A stretch of DNA of 64,000 nucleotides from Saccopteryx bilineata (GCF_036850765.1 NC_089498.1:72704305-72768304), one strand, 5' to 3'; positions 43,468 through 55,355 are shown, counted from the stretch's first letter. Numbers and translations: made by a program. Notes: generated by a model from the letters alone, not told the origin.

Positions 43468-43845
43468 TGTTTTCGTTTTTTTTTTGTATTTTTCTGAAGC
43501 TGGAAACGGGGAGAGACAGTCAGACAGACTCCCGCATGCGGCCGACCAGGATCCACCAGGTACGCCCACCAGGGGGCAATGCTCTGCCCCTCCGGGGCGT
43601 TGCTCTGCCACGACCAGAGCCACTCTAGCGCCTGGGGCAGAGGCCAAGGAGCCATCCCCAGTGCCCGGGCCATCTTTGCTCCAATGGAGCGTTGGCTGCG
43701 GGAGGGGAAGGGAGAGACAGAGAGGAAGGAGAGGGGGGGTGGAGAAGCAAATGGGCGCTTCTCCTATGTGCCCTGGCTGGGAATCAAACCCGGGTCCCCC
43801 GCACGCCAGGCCGACACTCTACCGCTGAGCCAACCGGCCAGGGCC
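43468..43845 (-). repeat. tRNA-derived bat SINE, long 'GCCCTGGCC' subtype
   Basis: Antisense copy. The duplication TGTGGCTAGTTTTT is on both sides (about 43454-43467 and 43846-43859). Confidence 0.93.
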
Positions 43846-44044
43846 TGTGGCTAGTTTTTAAAGACCCCCTTCTTCTGGCTCAGGGACCACAGCCAAAAGC
43901 TCATAAATCGATGAATGTTGTACATCTAAACAAATTGTCTTTCATATCTCTAGGACAAATGCTCTGACAAACAGAAGCTGTTCATTTCACTGAATAGTTT
44001 TAAAAAGTAAAAACCTTAACAAGCAAGGGTGTTAACTAGAAAAT

Positions 44045-44700
44045 ACAATTTAATTTTTTGGATTTTCTATATATGGGATCACATCACTGAACAGAGACAG
44101 CTTTACATCTCTTTATCAGTCTGGGTGCCTTTTATTTTTCTTGGATAATTTCCCTGACTAGAACATTTAGTACAGTGTTGAACAGAGGTGGCAGGATACT
44201 GAGAATAACACCCTTGACTTGTTCTCAATAATAGGGAAAAAACAGTAGTTCTTGTCATCAGGTAAGATGTTAGCTGTGGGTTTTCCATAGATGCTCTTTT
44301 CAGGTTGAAGAAGTTCTCTTTATTCCTAATATATTGGGTGTTTTTATTATGAAAGGGTGTTGGGTTTTGTCAAATGCTTTTTTTTTTTTTTTTTTTTTGG
44401 CATCTCTTAAGATGATTGTGTGATTTTTAATTTTTTTTTTTTGTTGATGTGATGATCTTACAGTAATTGATTTTTGGATGTTGAACCAACCTCACATTTC
44501 TGGAATAAATCCCACTTGGTCATGGTGTATAATCCTTTTTATATGTTGCTGAATTTGGTTTTCTAATATTTGATTGAGGATTTTTGCATCTGAATTCATG
44601 AGGGATATTAGTCTGTATTTTTCTTGTGATGTCTTTGTCCAGTTTTATTTTCAAGGTACTACCTCATTTAATATTAATTTTTTTGGAAGTGGCCTGCTGT
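44045..44700 (-). mobile_element. L1 ORF2 fragment, antisense
   Basis: Blocks like 'TTGAACCAACCTCACATTTC', 'GGAATAAATCCCACTTGG' and 'TTTGCATCTGAATTCATGAGG' (shortened) are the reverse of L1 ORF2. Poly-T runs at 44381 and 44437 interrupt it. Confidence 0.8.
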
Positions 44701-44861
44701 TTATAGCAGGAGTGCTGATTATTTACTGATGAAGATAGATGTATAATTAGAAAGTGTTAAGAAGCTTGTGATTCTTCATTTTAAGATGTCATAATTAATT
44801 TTTTGACCATCAGAGAGGAGATCTCATCACCAGAGACTTTTAATGTTAGAGTTGAACTGCT

Positions 44862-45242
44862 TTTATTTATTTTATTTTTCTATTTTTTATTTTTAGTGAG
44901 AGGAGGTGAGGCAGAGACAGACTCCCTCTTGCACTCTGATCAGGATCAACCCAGCAAGCCCACTAGGGGGCAATGCTCTGCCCATCTGGGGCCCTTGCTC
45001 TGTTGCAGCTGGAGCCATTTTTTAGTGCCTGAGGTGGAGGCCATGCATCCTCAGCGCCTGGGACCAACTCGCTCTAATTGAGCCATGGCTGCAGGAGGAG
45101 AGGAGAAGAGAGAGAGAGAAGCGAGAGGGGGACGGGTGGAGAAGCAGATGGGCGCTTCTCCTGTGTGCCCTGACTGGGAATCGAACCTAGGACATTCACA
45201 TGCCAGGCTGCCACTCTGCTGCTGAGCCAACTGGCCAGGGCC
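44862..45242 (-). repeat. tRNA-derived bat SINE, 'AGTGAGAGGAGG' subtype
   Basis: Antisense copy with the head at the right (CCTTGGCCAGTTGGCTC in reverse). Imperfect flanking duplication around TTGAACTGCTTTTA/TTGAGCTACTTTTA. Confidence 0.88.
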
Positions 45243-45683
45243 TTGAGCTACTTTTACATTGAAATGAAACTGCTCTGGTCGTAGAAGTTCCTTAAATTAT
45301 TAGGCATAGGCGGTAGATACAAACATTGACCTAGACCAATGATCTTCCAGTAGACTTTTGCCTCTTCCATACTTTGTTGATAGAGTTCAAGCCCCTTACT
45401 GCAAGTAAAAGTGTTGTTGTTTTTTAAATGAGTGCCTAATACGAATTAACTGGGGAGGACAGCAGATAGTTGGAATGAAAGCCAGATGTGAATCTGAGTG
45501 CTTTCTTCATACCAATAGCAGTGATCCTCCATTAATTATTAGTATTTCAGAGACTGAGTCACAACATCTGTGAAATCTAGTCCAAAGAATGGATCCAGGA
45601 TACAGTCAGATCCAGTTGAATCCTGGCAGATCCAACCAGCATTTCCTAGAATTAGGGCTTGACATTTCTTGTGGAGAAATTTT

Positions 45684-46078
45684 TTTTTTTTCTTTTCATT
45701 TTTCTTAAGCTGGAAACAGGGAGAGACAGTCAGACAGACTCCCACATGCGCCCGACTGGGATCCACCCGGCATGCCCACCAGGGGCGACGCTCTGCCCAC
45801 CAGGGGGCGATGCTCTGCCCATCCTGGGCGTCACCATATTGCGACCAGAGCCACTCTAGCGCCTGAGGCAGAGGCCACAGAGTCATGCCCAGCGCCCGGG
45901 CCATCTTTGCTCCAATGGAGCCTTGGCTGCGGGAGGGGAAGAGAGAGACAGAGAGGAAAGCACGGCGGAGGGGTGGAGAAGCAAATGGGCGCTTCTCCTG
46001 TGTGCCCTGGCTGGGAATCGAACCCGGGTCCTCCGCATGCTAGGCCAACGCTCTACCACTGAGCCAACCAGCCAGGGC
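45684..46078 (-). repeat. tRNA-derived bat SINE, long 'GCCCTGGCC' subtype
   Basis: Antisense copy with a doubled CACCAGGGG-CGATGCTCTGCCC unit. The duplication GAGAAATTTT is on both sides. Confidence 0.93.
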
Positions 46079-46359
46079 GAGAAATTTTATTTCAAGATGA
46101 ATGTTCAAGTGTAAATAGAAGTGGACATATTTGATATACTTTATTTTGATGCAAATTTTTTGATGGTCAAGGCTAGACAGACTTAAAATCCAGTGGCATT
46201 TATTTAAAATTAGTTTGAGGCTCATATATAATTTTGGACCTGGTACTAGCTCAAAAGTTTAGCTTATTTTGCAGTGAAGACTTGAGAACCAGTTTTGCTT
46301 AGAGGACCTCACTTATTTGTGTTGATATCTAAACTCCTGTGTCACTGTGTGATCTTCCA

Positions 46360-46440
46360 CTAGTTTACTTCTCTGAACATTAGTGTCTTCATCTGTAAAA
46401 TAACAGGCATCCTGCATGCAGGTGCTCTCGAAGGCCTCTT
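46360..46440 (+). repeat. MIR SINE fragment
   Basis: 'TTACTTCTCTGAACATTAGTG' and 'TTCATCTGTAAAATAAC' blocks (partial) are the sense MIR core. Confidence 0.5.
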
Positions 46441-47054
46441 CTAGTACTGGACCTTCTGAATAGGAACAAAGTCATTATCAGCTTCCCTTTCAGCCCAGGT
46501 GTGTGTTCTGTTGTCACAGTGTCCAAAGTGACTGGGTATGAGCCGTCCTTTGACCTTAGTATCTTGGAAATCTTTACTCCCAGAAGTTACTGACTTAGTA
46601 GAATTGGCTTTACACAAACCTTGGATGTCTTCCATTTGCCACAAGAATTTAGTCATACTACAGTAAGTTATTAGATCCTGAGGCTCCAGTTGTGCCTTTT
46701 GTTGATGTAAGAATGTCCTTTCGTTGGTTTTATTAGCTCTTCAGGGATTTAGTGGTTACAGACACTGAACGTGTGTTGGCCACCATCAGCCTCCCCGGAG
46801 GATACTGAGTTAGGCAGCTTTTAGTTTCCTCTAGGTTATCCCGCATAGAGCTTTTAAGAGTCTGTCCTTTCATCCAGAGCCTCTATGAAGAACGGATGTT
46901 TAAAGCTGAAGTTTGTTTAGGAATGTTCTTTAACCTAGTCAGTCAAACACAGACTTCTATCACTTTCCCAAATTGGAAGAATAAAAAGCAGAGAAAACCG
47001 CTTTGTTTCATAAGTCCTTTCTGTATTTTCACCTCTCATTTTCTCTTTCTATGC

Positions 47055-47075
47055 GGGGGGGGGGGGGGGGGGGGG
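47055..47075 (+). repeat. Poly(G) tract of about 21 bases
   Basis: An unbroken G run follows CTATGC. Homopolymer length in the assembly may be unreliable. Confidence 0.9.
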
Positions 47076-47179
47076 CTTCCTTTCATTAGAAGCACTTTGC
47101 TGCTTGTTCATCTTCTATTTCTGATCTTGGTGGGCCCTGACATGAGGCATAAATGGAGAATTGTCAAGAATTCCTAATG

Positions 47180-47355
47180 GGCCTGACCTGTGGTGGCGCA
47201 GTGGATAAAGCGTCTACCTGGAACGCTGAGGTCGCTGGTTCAAAACCCTGGGTTTGCCTGGTCAAGGCACATAGGGGAATTGATGCTTCCTGCTCCTCCC
47301 TCCCCCTTCTCTCTCTCTGTCTCTCCTCTCTTAAAAAATAAAATAAAATAAAATA
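47180..47355 (+). repeat. Short bat SINE, 'CCTGACCTGTGGTGG' subtype
   Basis: Sense copy. The duplication AAGAATTCCTAATG is at 47166-47179 and 47356-47369. Confidence 0.93.
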
Positions 47356-47649
47356 AAGAATTCCTAATGAAATACTGAAGTTACTTGCCAAGTACTTTGT
47401 TTCTTTTTAATTCAATTTCTAGGTTTGAAGGATACCTTCCTTCCTCGTGGCCTGCTGCCTTAGTAGTGTCAGTCTGTTATGTATATATTTATATTTACAA
47501 GTACTTTGAAGTCACCATTTCCCTCAATTCCTTGTAAATTTTTTTTACACTGTCCTTGATCTTAAAAATATTTTTGTGGGGAGGGGGGCTCTAAACAGTG
47601 AAAATGTATTCTCTTGTTTTTGGAGGCTAGAAGTCTGGAGTCAAGTTTA

Positions 47650-47960
47650 TTTTTTATAGTGTTAAAATATACATAACAAAAGTTACCATTTTAACCGTTT
47701 TTAAGTGTACAAGTCCATGACATTAAGTGCTTTCACATTGTTTTGCAGCCATCTCCACCATACATCTCCAGGACTTCTCTGTCTTCCCAAACTGAAGCAG
47801 TAAGCCCCCTTACCTGTCCTCTCTCAGCCCCTGCAACCGCCATTCTACTTTCTGTCCCTGTGAATTTGACTACTCTATGTGCCTTATGTAGATGGAATCA
47901 TTCAATAATTGTTCTGTTGTGACTTGTTTGATTAGCATAATGTCTTCAAGATTTTTGCAG
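47650..47960 (-). repeat. L1 3' UTR-type fragment, ancient
   Basis: 'AAAATATACATAACAAAAG', 'TACCATTTTAACCGTTTTTAAG', 'CATCTCCACCATACATCTCC' (partial) are phrases of an antisense old L1 3' region. Strand is inferred. Confidence 0.55.
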
Positions 47961-48287
47961 TCACCCTTTTATTTTTATTTTACATTTATCTTTTATATCT
48001 ATGAAAATAAAGTTTGAAAGTGATAGTATTATTAGGCTAATAACAAAAAGCAACATTCTCATGCCCCATCTTCTCTCATCTCCGTTTCTACTCCCCAGAG
48101 AAACCATTTAAAACTCCTGTAGTTATTCTAGTGTTTACCTCTGGATTTCTGAAATAATGCTGTTTATTTCTCAGTTTTTGATATTAACAATTAGTTTCCT
48201 GCAGTGGAAGACAAGGATTTTGTTGCTATATACACCCTTCTTCCAGAATATATACTTCTACCTCCCAGCGTACTAATTTAATTTAAT

Positions 48288-48571
48288 TTTTTTTTGAGGG
48301 AGAGAGAGACAGGAAGGGAGCAGGGGGAGGAGAGAGATGAGAAGCATCAACTCGTAGTTGCTTCACTTTCGTTGTTCATTGATTGCTTTCTCATACGTGC
48401 CTTGACCAGGGGGCTCCAGCCGAGTCAGTGACCCCTTGCTCAAGCTGGCGACCACAATCCCACACTCAAGCTGGCAAAATCATTCTCTAGCCGGCGACCG
48501 GGGGATTTCCGAACCAGGGCCCTTAACATCCCAGGCCAATGATCATTCCACTACGCCACCACAGGTCAGGC
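48288..48571 (-). repeat. tRNA-derived bat SINE, 'AAGCC-AGTGACC' subtype
   Basis: Antisense copy with the CACCACAGGTCAGG end at the right and a GAGAGAGAGACAGG tail at the left. Confidence 0.85.
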
Positions 48572-49457
48572 CCTCCTAATTTAATTTTTAGCCCATTTTG
48601 GTTAAATTAGTAGTTATTAAATTTAAGTAAATATTAAACACAGATGTGGCTGGTACTTGTTGGTTTCCAACTCACTAGCCATTCCATTTGCTTTGCTACT
48701 TATTTTTAAAGGGGCAATGTGCCGGGGCCCAGGATATATACCATGACTATTCTGTGGCTTCCCCAGTGTTCATTCTGGTGGGCATCTGACCCAGTTCTGG
48801 GCCAAATGAAATATAGGGAGAAATTGGCTGGTTTTCTGAGAAAGATTTTTCTCTTTGATAGAGAAAATGCCCTGAGGGAAGCCCCATTTGACTCCATACT
48901 CTCCCTTCCTCCTGGGACACTGTTGTGTGAGGGTATAGGTCCATCACAGCCTTCTTGGAGGGTGTTGTGTATTTAAGCTGTGCAATTTGGGCAAGTTATA
49001 TTTCTGTTCTGAGATATTTGTGTGAGTGTATGCTTAATTCTGATTCTGTAAGAGGCTTAGTTAAACAGAACTTTATGATGGAGACCCTGTGAAAGTTAGA
49101 GTAACTATACACTACCTTGTCAATTAACCCTGTTACAGTGGACATTCTCTAAGTGGTTTTATTTCAAGTTATATAGTTTCTTAGGCGTACATAGCTTAAC
49201 ATGGATTAATTATCATTTAAACTAAGCTACTTGGCCTTCAAAGAGAGGCCCTTAGTCTGGAGTGGCCTTGTTTCTGTACTAATTATCTTGGCAAGCATAA
49301 TTTTGGCCCTCATTCATTGGCCTTCTTGTTCCCTGCTATTTGAAAATCACTAGTTTTTAGATTAACAGGTAGAAGCTTCTTCCTTCCTTTCTACTCTCCC
49401 TCAAATGGACTTGGTTTTACTCTGCTAGTAATGTCAGCATCAAGAACATGCTGGTTC
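48572..49457 (+). other. EIF4EBP2 intron 1, no recognised feature
   Basis: No exon or repeat that I can name. Overlapping short frames at 48706-48976 on both strands show no domain. Confidence 0.45.
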
Positions 49458-49706
49458 GGCCTGACCTGTGGTGGCTCAGTGGATAAAGCGTCGACCTGGA
49501 AATGCTGAGGTCGCCGGTTCAAAACCCTGGGCTTGCCTGGTCAAGGCACATATGAGAGTTGATGCTTCCAGCTCCTCCCCCCTTTCTCTCTCTCTCTCTC
49601 TGTCTCTCCTCTCTCTCTCACTCTCTCTCTTTCTCTCTCTCTCTCTGTCTCTCCCTCTCCTCTCTAAAATAAATACAAAAAAGCAAGTGAAAAAAAATAA
49701 TATTAA
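49458..49706 (+). repeat. Short bat SINE with expanded CT-rich tail
   Basis: Sense copy. The duplication AAGAACATGCTGGTTC is at 49442-49457 and 49707-49722. The CT tract before the A-rich end is unusually long. Confidence 0.93.
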
Positions 49707-49784
49707 AAGAACATGCTGGTTCAAGGTATTAGATTTATCCTAATATCTGGTCGCCAAGGGATGAAGAAAATTTATAAATATCTA

Positions 49785-50340
49785 CTGTGTTTCCCCATGT
49801 ATCATATAAGACGCTCCCATATATAAGAAACAACTTAATTTTGGGGCCCAAAATTTGGGAAAATAATTATCACATAAAGTTATTGAACTCAAGTTTTATT
49901 CATCATATATAATTCATACAACTCCTCATCACTGTCAAAATTCCCATCCAGCCTGACCTGTGGTGGTGCAGTGGATAAAGTGTCAACCTGGAAATGCTGA
50001 GGTTGCTGGTTCGAAACCCTGGGCTTGCCTGGTCAAGGCACATATGGGAGTTGATGCTTTCTGCTTCTCCCCCTTTCTCTCTCTCTCTCTCTCTCCCTCC
50101 CCCTCTCTATAATGAGTAAATAAAATCTTTATAAAAAAATTAAAAAAAAATTTCCATCCATTAGCTTGTCCTCATCTGTGTCTGGTGACGAATCACTGTC
50201 TTCAACAGTGAGCACAAAAACAAGTGTAAAAAAGCAGGAAATGCAAGTAAAAAATTCTACAACCACTGTATAGGATGCACCCAGTTTTTAAACCCCAAAT
50301 TTTTAGGGAAAATGGTGTGTCTTATACATGGGAAATACGG
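49785..50340. mobile_element. Tc1/mariner-like element with transposase tail remnant, SINE-interrupted
   Basis: TA dinucleotides flank termini of the type CTGTGTTTCCCCATGTAT and ATACATGGGAAATACGG. The minus strand, read across the inserted SINE, encodes acidic residues such as EDSDSSPDTDEDK and DSDEELYE. Such acid-rich C-termini are typical of pogo/Tc2-like transposases. The SINE is at 49951-50150. Confidence 0.75.
49951..50150 (+). repeat. Short bat SINE in the mariner-like element
   Basis: Sense copy. The duplication TTCCCATCCA at 49941-49950 pairs with TTTCCATCCA at 50151-50160. Confidence 0.9.
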
Positions 50341-50588
50341 TAATGCTAACCCTAGATCTAGAAGTTTTTAATTGTTCTGAAGTTCAGACATAAAGGCAAA
50401 TATACACATTTTAAAAACAAAATAGAAAAAGAAAAATTGAGCAGGAAAGAAGCACATAAAATGCAAAGTGTCAATTGACAACTGCCTTTTTTTTTTTTTT
50501 TTTTTTTTTTGACAGAGACTGATAGGGACGGACAGAGACAGAAAGAGAGAAATGAGAAGCATCAGTTCTTTGTTGCAGCACCTTAGTT

Positions 50589-51115
50589 CAGGGGTCCCCA
50601 AACTTTTTACACAGGGGGTCAGTTTACTGTCCCTCAGACCGTTGGAGGGCCGGACTATAAAAAAAACTATGAACAAATCCCTATGCACACTGCACATATT
50701 TTAAAGTAAAAAAAAACAAAACAGGAACAAATACAATATTTAAAATAGCCTGACCTGTGGTGGCGCAGTGGATAAAGCGTCGACCTGGAAATGCTGAGGT
50801 CGCCGGTTCGAAACCCTGGGCTTGCCTGGCCAAGGCACATATGGGAGTTGATGCTTCCAGCTCCTCCCCCCTTCCTCTCTCTCTCTTTCTCTCTGTCTCA
50901 CTCTTTCTCCTCTCTAAAATGAATTAATAAATAAATAAAAAAAAAATTAAAAAAAAAAATAAAATAAAGAACAAGTAAATTTAAATTAAAAAACTGACCA
51001 GTATTTCAATGGGAACTATGGGCCTGCTTTTGGCTAATGAGATGGTGGTGCCCCTTCCTGAAGTGCAGCGAGGCTGGATAAATGGCCTCAGGGGGCTGTA
51101 GTTTGGGGACCCCTG
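50589..51115. mobile_element. Non-autonomous hAT element carrying a nested SINE
   Basis: Termini CAGGGGTCCCCAAAC and GTTTGGGGACCCCTG with flanks CCTTAGTT (50581-50588) and TCTTAGTT (51116-51123), 7 of 8 identical. It inserted into the SINE around it and later received a short SINE at 50748-50965. Confidence 0.93.
50748..50965 (+). repeat. Short bat SINE nested in the hAT element
   Basis: Sense copy, nearly consensus (GTCGACCTGGAAATGCTGAG and GGTTCGAAACCC). Its flanks are AAAATA-rich, so the duplication is hard to delimit. Confidence 0.9.
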
Positions 51116-51381
51116 TCTTAGTTGTTCAGTGATTGCTTTCTTATATGTGCCTTCACCGGGGGACTACAGCAGAGTGAGTGACCCCTAGCTCAAGCCAGTG
51201 ACCTTAGGCTTCAAGCCAGCGACCTTTGGGCTCAAGCCAGCGACCATGGGGCCATGTCTGTGATCCCACGCTCAAGCTGGATGCTCAAGCCCATGACCTC
51301 GGGGTTCGAACCTGGGTCCTCTGCGTCCCAGTCCGGCACTCTATCCACTGTGCCACCACCTGGTCAGGCAATAGACAACTG

Positions 51382-52641
51382 CTTTTAATAGTTTCTGTTT
51401 TTAGTGCTTTTTATGGGTTATCACTGTTGGTATAAGTAATATACCAGTATGTATACCACAATTTCTTGATTTCTTAACATTAGCTAATACATTGACTCCC
51501 TGTTATGAAAGATGAGGAATCTAGATTCTAGGACACTTTCATTACTTTTTACCTCATTTTTCCTTCCCTCTCAGTTTACTAGTGTCTGTAATTTGTGTTA
51601 AATGTTTTTGGTTCTTCTGGGTGGTTACCATTAAAACTCTAAATAATATAGTTAAACCTCTGTGTCTCAATCTGTCGACTAACTCTCTTCTACCTAAGAT
51701 TATACTATCCACCTGTCTAACCTGTCCTTTGCTGGTAAGGTCCACCTTTCCATTATTTTTACAATGTCAGAGTCTATAACATTTACATTCTCTTCCTTTA
51801 CTATAATCCCTTTTATTATGGATTGATTATAAATATTGAAAACCAGTAAGTAGCATCCACAATTATGTAACTTTTATAACTTTTCAATATAAAACTGAAG
51901 GGTATGATTATTTTCATAGAAAGGGAAACGCAGTGGAAGGAAAAACTTTCTATTGTCAAGGTCAAATAGATTTTTTTTTGTTCTTATACATTCCATTAAT
52001 TGATCAAAATCATGCCCTATTTTAATATTGTAATATATGCAAGGCTGTGGATATCTTGTATGATCTTTTGTTTCTCTTCAGGAATTTAAGGTTGTTTCTA
52101 ATTAGTTGTAGATTAATTGGTTGACATTAAGTTGGGCTGACATAAGTGTGGCTGGCAGTTTGAAAGAAAAGTTAATTACTAGGAAGTTCTTGCTACAGAA
52201 AATAATATGTCTGCCTGCACTTATGTGAGAGACCTGGAGTATTTTAAGTTTTTTAATTGGTTGTCATGGCATTCATGTAATTTCACAGTAAACACAATAT
52301 CCAACAAAGGAAATAAAAGGGTTTTCTCCTGACATTTTAGTTATAGTTGAATCTTAATTTTTTAAAATAGATTTGGTTTTTTGAATGTCTACTTCTGAAT
52401 TATACCACAGACTCCTTAGTAACTAACAGGCTGGTTCACCTTTTTTACTGTATAGCTGCTACAATAGATTGTTTTTAGCTTGCAGTGATCTAAAATTCAA
52501 ACACTTAAAATACCATGCTTTTGTATTCATAGTTTCCTTGACTATATTTGAGAATATTATCAGCATCAGGTAATACCCTAGTTTTTCCAGGTGTCTTCTC
52601 TTCTGAATTGTCTACTTTTCTTGCATTCAAAACCATGAATT
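51382..52641 (+). other. EIF4EBP2 intron 1, no recognised feature
   Basis: AT-rich intronic sequence with no exon or repeat I can name. Confidence 0.45.
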
Positions 52642-52972
52642 TGCCTGACGGGGCGGTGGCGCAGTGGATAGAGCATCAGACTGGGATGCGGAAGACCCAG
52701 GTTCGAGACCCCGAGGTCGCCAGCTTGAGCGTGGGCTCATCTGGTTTGAGCAAAAGCTCACCAGCTTGAGCCCAAGGTTGCTGGCTCCAGCAAGGGGTTA
52801 CTCGGTCTGCTGAAGGCCCACGGTCAGGGCATGTATGGGAGAGCAATCAATGAACAATTAAGGTGTTGCAATGTGCAATGAAAGACTGATGATTGATGCT
52901 TCTCATCTCTCTGTCCCTGTCTATCCCTCTCTCTGACTCTCTCTCTGTCTCTGTAAAAAACAAAACAAAACA
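52642..52972 (+). repeat. tRNA-derived bat SINE, 'GGCTTGAGC' subtype, sense
   Basis: Near-complete sense copy that serves as local reference for the broken SINE at 15059-15404. The duplication AAAACCATGAATT/AAAAACATGAATT flanks it. Confidence 0.92.
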
Positions 52973-52975
52973 AAA

Positions 52976-54105
52976 ACATGAATTCTAGGAATCCACTAAA
53001 AATTATTAGAACTATTATATTAAATGAATTTAGCAAGATTACAGTATAAAAAATTGGTGTAAAAAAATGAATTGTAGCCCTGGCCGGTTGGCTCAGCGGT
53101 AGAGCGTCGGCCTAGCGTGTGGATGACCCGGGTTCGATTCCCGGCCAGGGCACACAGGAGAAGCGCCCATTTGCTTCTCCACGCCTCCGCCGCGCTTTCC
53201 TCTCTGTCTCTCTCTTCCCCTCCTGCAGCCAAGGCTCCATTGGAGCAAAGATGGCCCCGGGCGCTGGGGATGGCTCTGTGGCCTCTGCCTCAGGCGCTAG
53301 AGTGGCTCTGGTCGTCAACATGGCGACGCCCAGGATGGGCAGAGCATCGCCCCCTGGTGGGCAGAGCTTCGCCCCATGGTGGGCGTGCCGGGTGGATCCC
53401 GGTCGGGCGCATGCGGGAGTCTGTCTGACTGTCTCTCCCTGTTTCCAGCTTCAGAAAAATGAAAAAAAAAAAAAAAAATGAATTGTATTTCTACACACTT
53501 GCAATGAGCAATCCAGAAATTAAATCAGTAGATAATTCCATTTGTAATAGAATAAAAATAATAAAATACATAGAAATAAACTTAACCCAAAAAGCTCAAA
53601 ACATATACTGTGGAAACTGTAAAAAAACACTGTTGAAAGAAAGTAAAAGAGGCCATTGAAAGATATTCATGTTAATGAATCAGATGACTTTATATAGTTA
53701 GGGTGGTAAAACTTTCCATATTTATTTATACATTTAGCACAATCCCCATCAAAACCCCAACTGAAGTGTTTGTAGAAGTTCACAAGCTGACCCTAAAATT
53801 CATATGAAATTTTTTTTTCATATGAAATTTTGAGACCTAAAATAACCCAAAAAATCTTGAAAAAGAAAAACAAAGTTGGAAGATTCACATTTCCTTATTT
53901 CAAATGTTATTATAAGTCAAGACAGTGTGGTACTGGGTACTACCATAAGGATAGACATATAGATCAGTGGAAGTCCAAAAATAAGCCCTCAAGATTGTGG
54001 TTAATCAATCTCTGACAAGGATGCCAAGACAATTAAATGGAGGGAAAACAGTCTTTTCAACAAATGATGCCAGTGCAACTACATAGATATCCACATGCAG
54101 GGAGG
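52976..54105 (+). mobile_element. L1 ORF2 fragment, sense, SINE-interrupted
   Basis: Blocks such as 'TTAGAACTATTATATTAAATG', 'CACAATCCCCATCAAAACCCC' and 'GACAGTGTGGTACTGGGTAC' (shortened) are sense L1 ORF2. A SINE at 53077-53471 interrupts it. No intact frame. Confidence 0.82.
53077..53471 (+). repeat. tRNA-derived bat SINE in the L1
   Basis: Young-looking sense copy of the long subtype. The 16-bp duplication AAAAAAATGAATTGTA is at 53061-53076 and 53472-53487. Confidence 0.95.
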
Positions 54106-54208
54106 CATATAAATATAAGCACAGCCATGGCAATCTGAACTCTGTTTAGTGTAAGGAAAATAAAGAGTGTCAATTGAATAGGCCTTGAGACTTCTAGGTC
54201 GCAACATA

Positions 54209-55140
54209 TAGTGTGTCTGTAAAGTCATGGTGTACTTTTGACCAGTCACAGGAAAGCAACAAAAGACGATAGAAATGTGAAATCTGCACCAAATAAAAGG
54301 AAAACCCTCCCAGTTTCTGTAGGATGATGTAGCAGCATGTGCGCATGCGCAGATGATGACGTAACACCATGTATACAACGGAGCAGCCCACAGCCATGCC
54401 AGTCGAGATGTGGACGGTACAGAGCAGGGGTCCCCAAACTTTTTACACAGGGGGCCAGTTCACTGTCCCTCAGACTGTTGGAGGGCTGGATTATAAAACT
54501 ATGAACAAATCCCTATGCACACTGCACAAATCTTATTTTAAAGTAAAAAAACAAAATGGGAACAAATACAATATTTAAAATAAAGAACAAGTAAATTTAA
54601 ATGAACAAACTGACCAGTATTTCAATGGGAACTATGCTCCTCTCCCTGACCATCAATGAAAGAGGTGCCCCTTCTGGAAGTGCAACGGGGGCCGGATAAA
54701 TGGACTCAGGGGGCCGCATGTGGCCCGCGGGCCGTAGTTTGGGGACCCCTGGTACAGAGAAAAGTTCAGTGTGTTCTGTGGCTCGCTAAATTCAAATCTG
54801 TAACCAAAGTGCAACGTGAATATCGGCACGTTTATAACGAAGCACCACCACATAGGAATAACATTAGTTGGAGAGGGATAAGCAGTTGAAGGAAACCGGC
54901 AGTTTGGTGGAGAAACCCCGTTCTGGTAGGCCATAAGTCAGTGATGAGTCTGTAGAGGCTATATGGGATAGCTACCTAAGGAGCCCTAAAATGTCTGCGT
55001 GAGACCACATCGAACTGCACTGAATAGGTATGAAACTGGGAGAGTTTTCCTTTTATTTGGTGCAGATTTCACATTTCTATCATCTTTTGTTGCTTTCCTG
55101 TGACCAGTCAAAAGTGCACCATGACTTTACGGACACACTG
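54209..55140 (+). mobile_element. Mariner-family element with transposase N-terminal remnant
   Basis: Terminal inverted repeats of over 100 bp pair TAGTGTGTCTGTAAAGTCATGG with CCATGACTTTACGGACACACTG. TA flanks both ends (54207-54208, 55141-55142). Inside, the plus strand encodes transposase helix-turn-helix sequence such as QREYRHVYNEAPPHRNNI and, after a frame change, SLVEKPRSGRP, typical of mariner. The middle and C-terminus are deleted. A hAT element is inserted at 54425-54751. Confidence 0.88.
54425..54751. mobile_element. Non-autonomous hAT element inserted in the mariner
   Basis: Termini CAGGGGTCCCCAAAC and GTTTGGGGACCCCTG with a perfect 8-bp duplication GTACAGAG (54417-54424 and 54752-54759). 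It splits the mariner transposase frame. Confidence 0.96.
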
Positions 55141-55355
55141 TAGTATAAAAAGTTATTTTCATAATTATGTCCCTGATTCACCAAGAGAAGGTTGAATTGT
55201 TTTCTGTTTAAGGTAGTAAAAAGTTTTAAATCCATATTAGAAAATTTTTTATCCAAAATAATTAAAATTATTTACTTTTTGAAAGTTGAACTGTTTTCTG
55301 CTATACAAAATGACTCAATTTCCAGATGCCTTTTGAATTGTTACTCTAATTCTTA

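Larger units (their letters stand above)
50486..51367 (-). repeat. tRNA-derived bat SINE split by a hAT element
   Basis: The tail half is at 50486-50588 and the head half at 51116-51367. The flanking duplication CAATTGACAACTGC/CAATAGACAACTGC is at 50472-50485 and 51368-51381. Confidence 0.88.
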
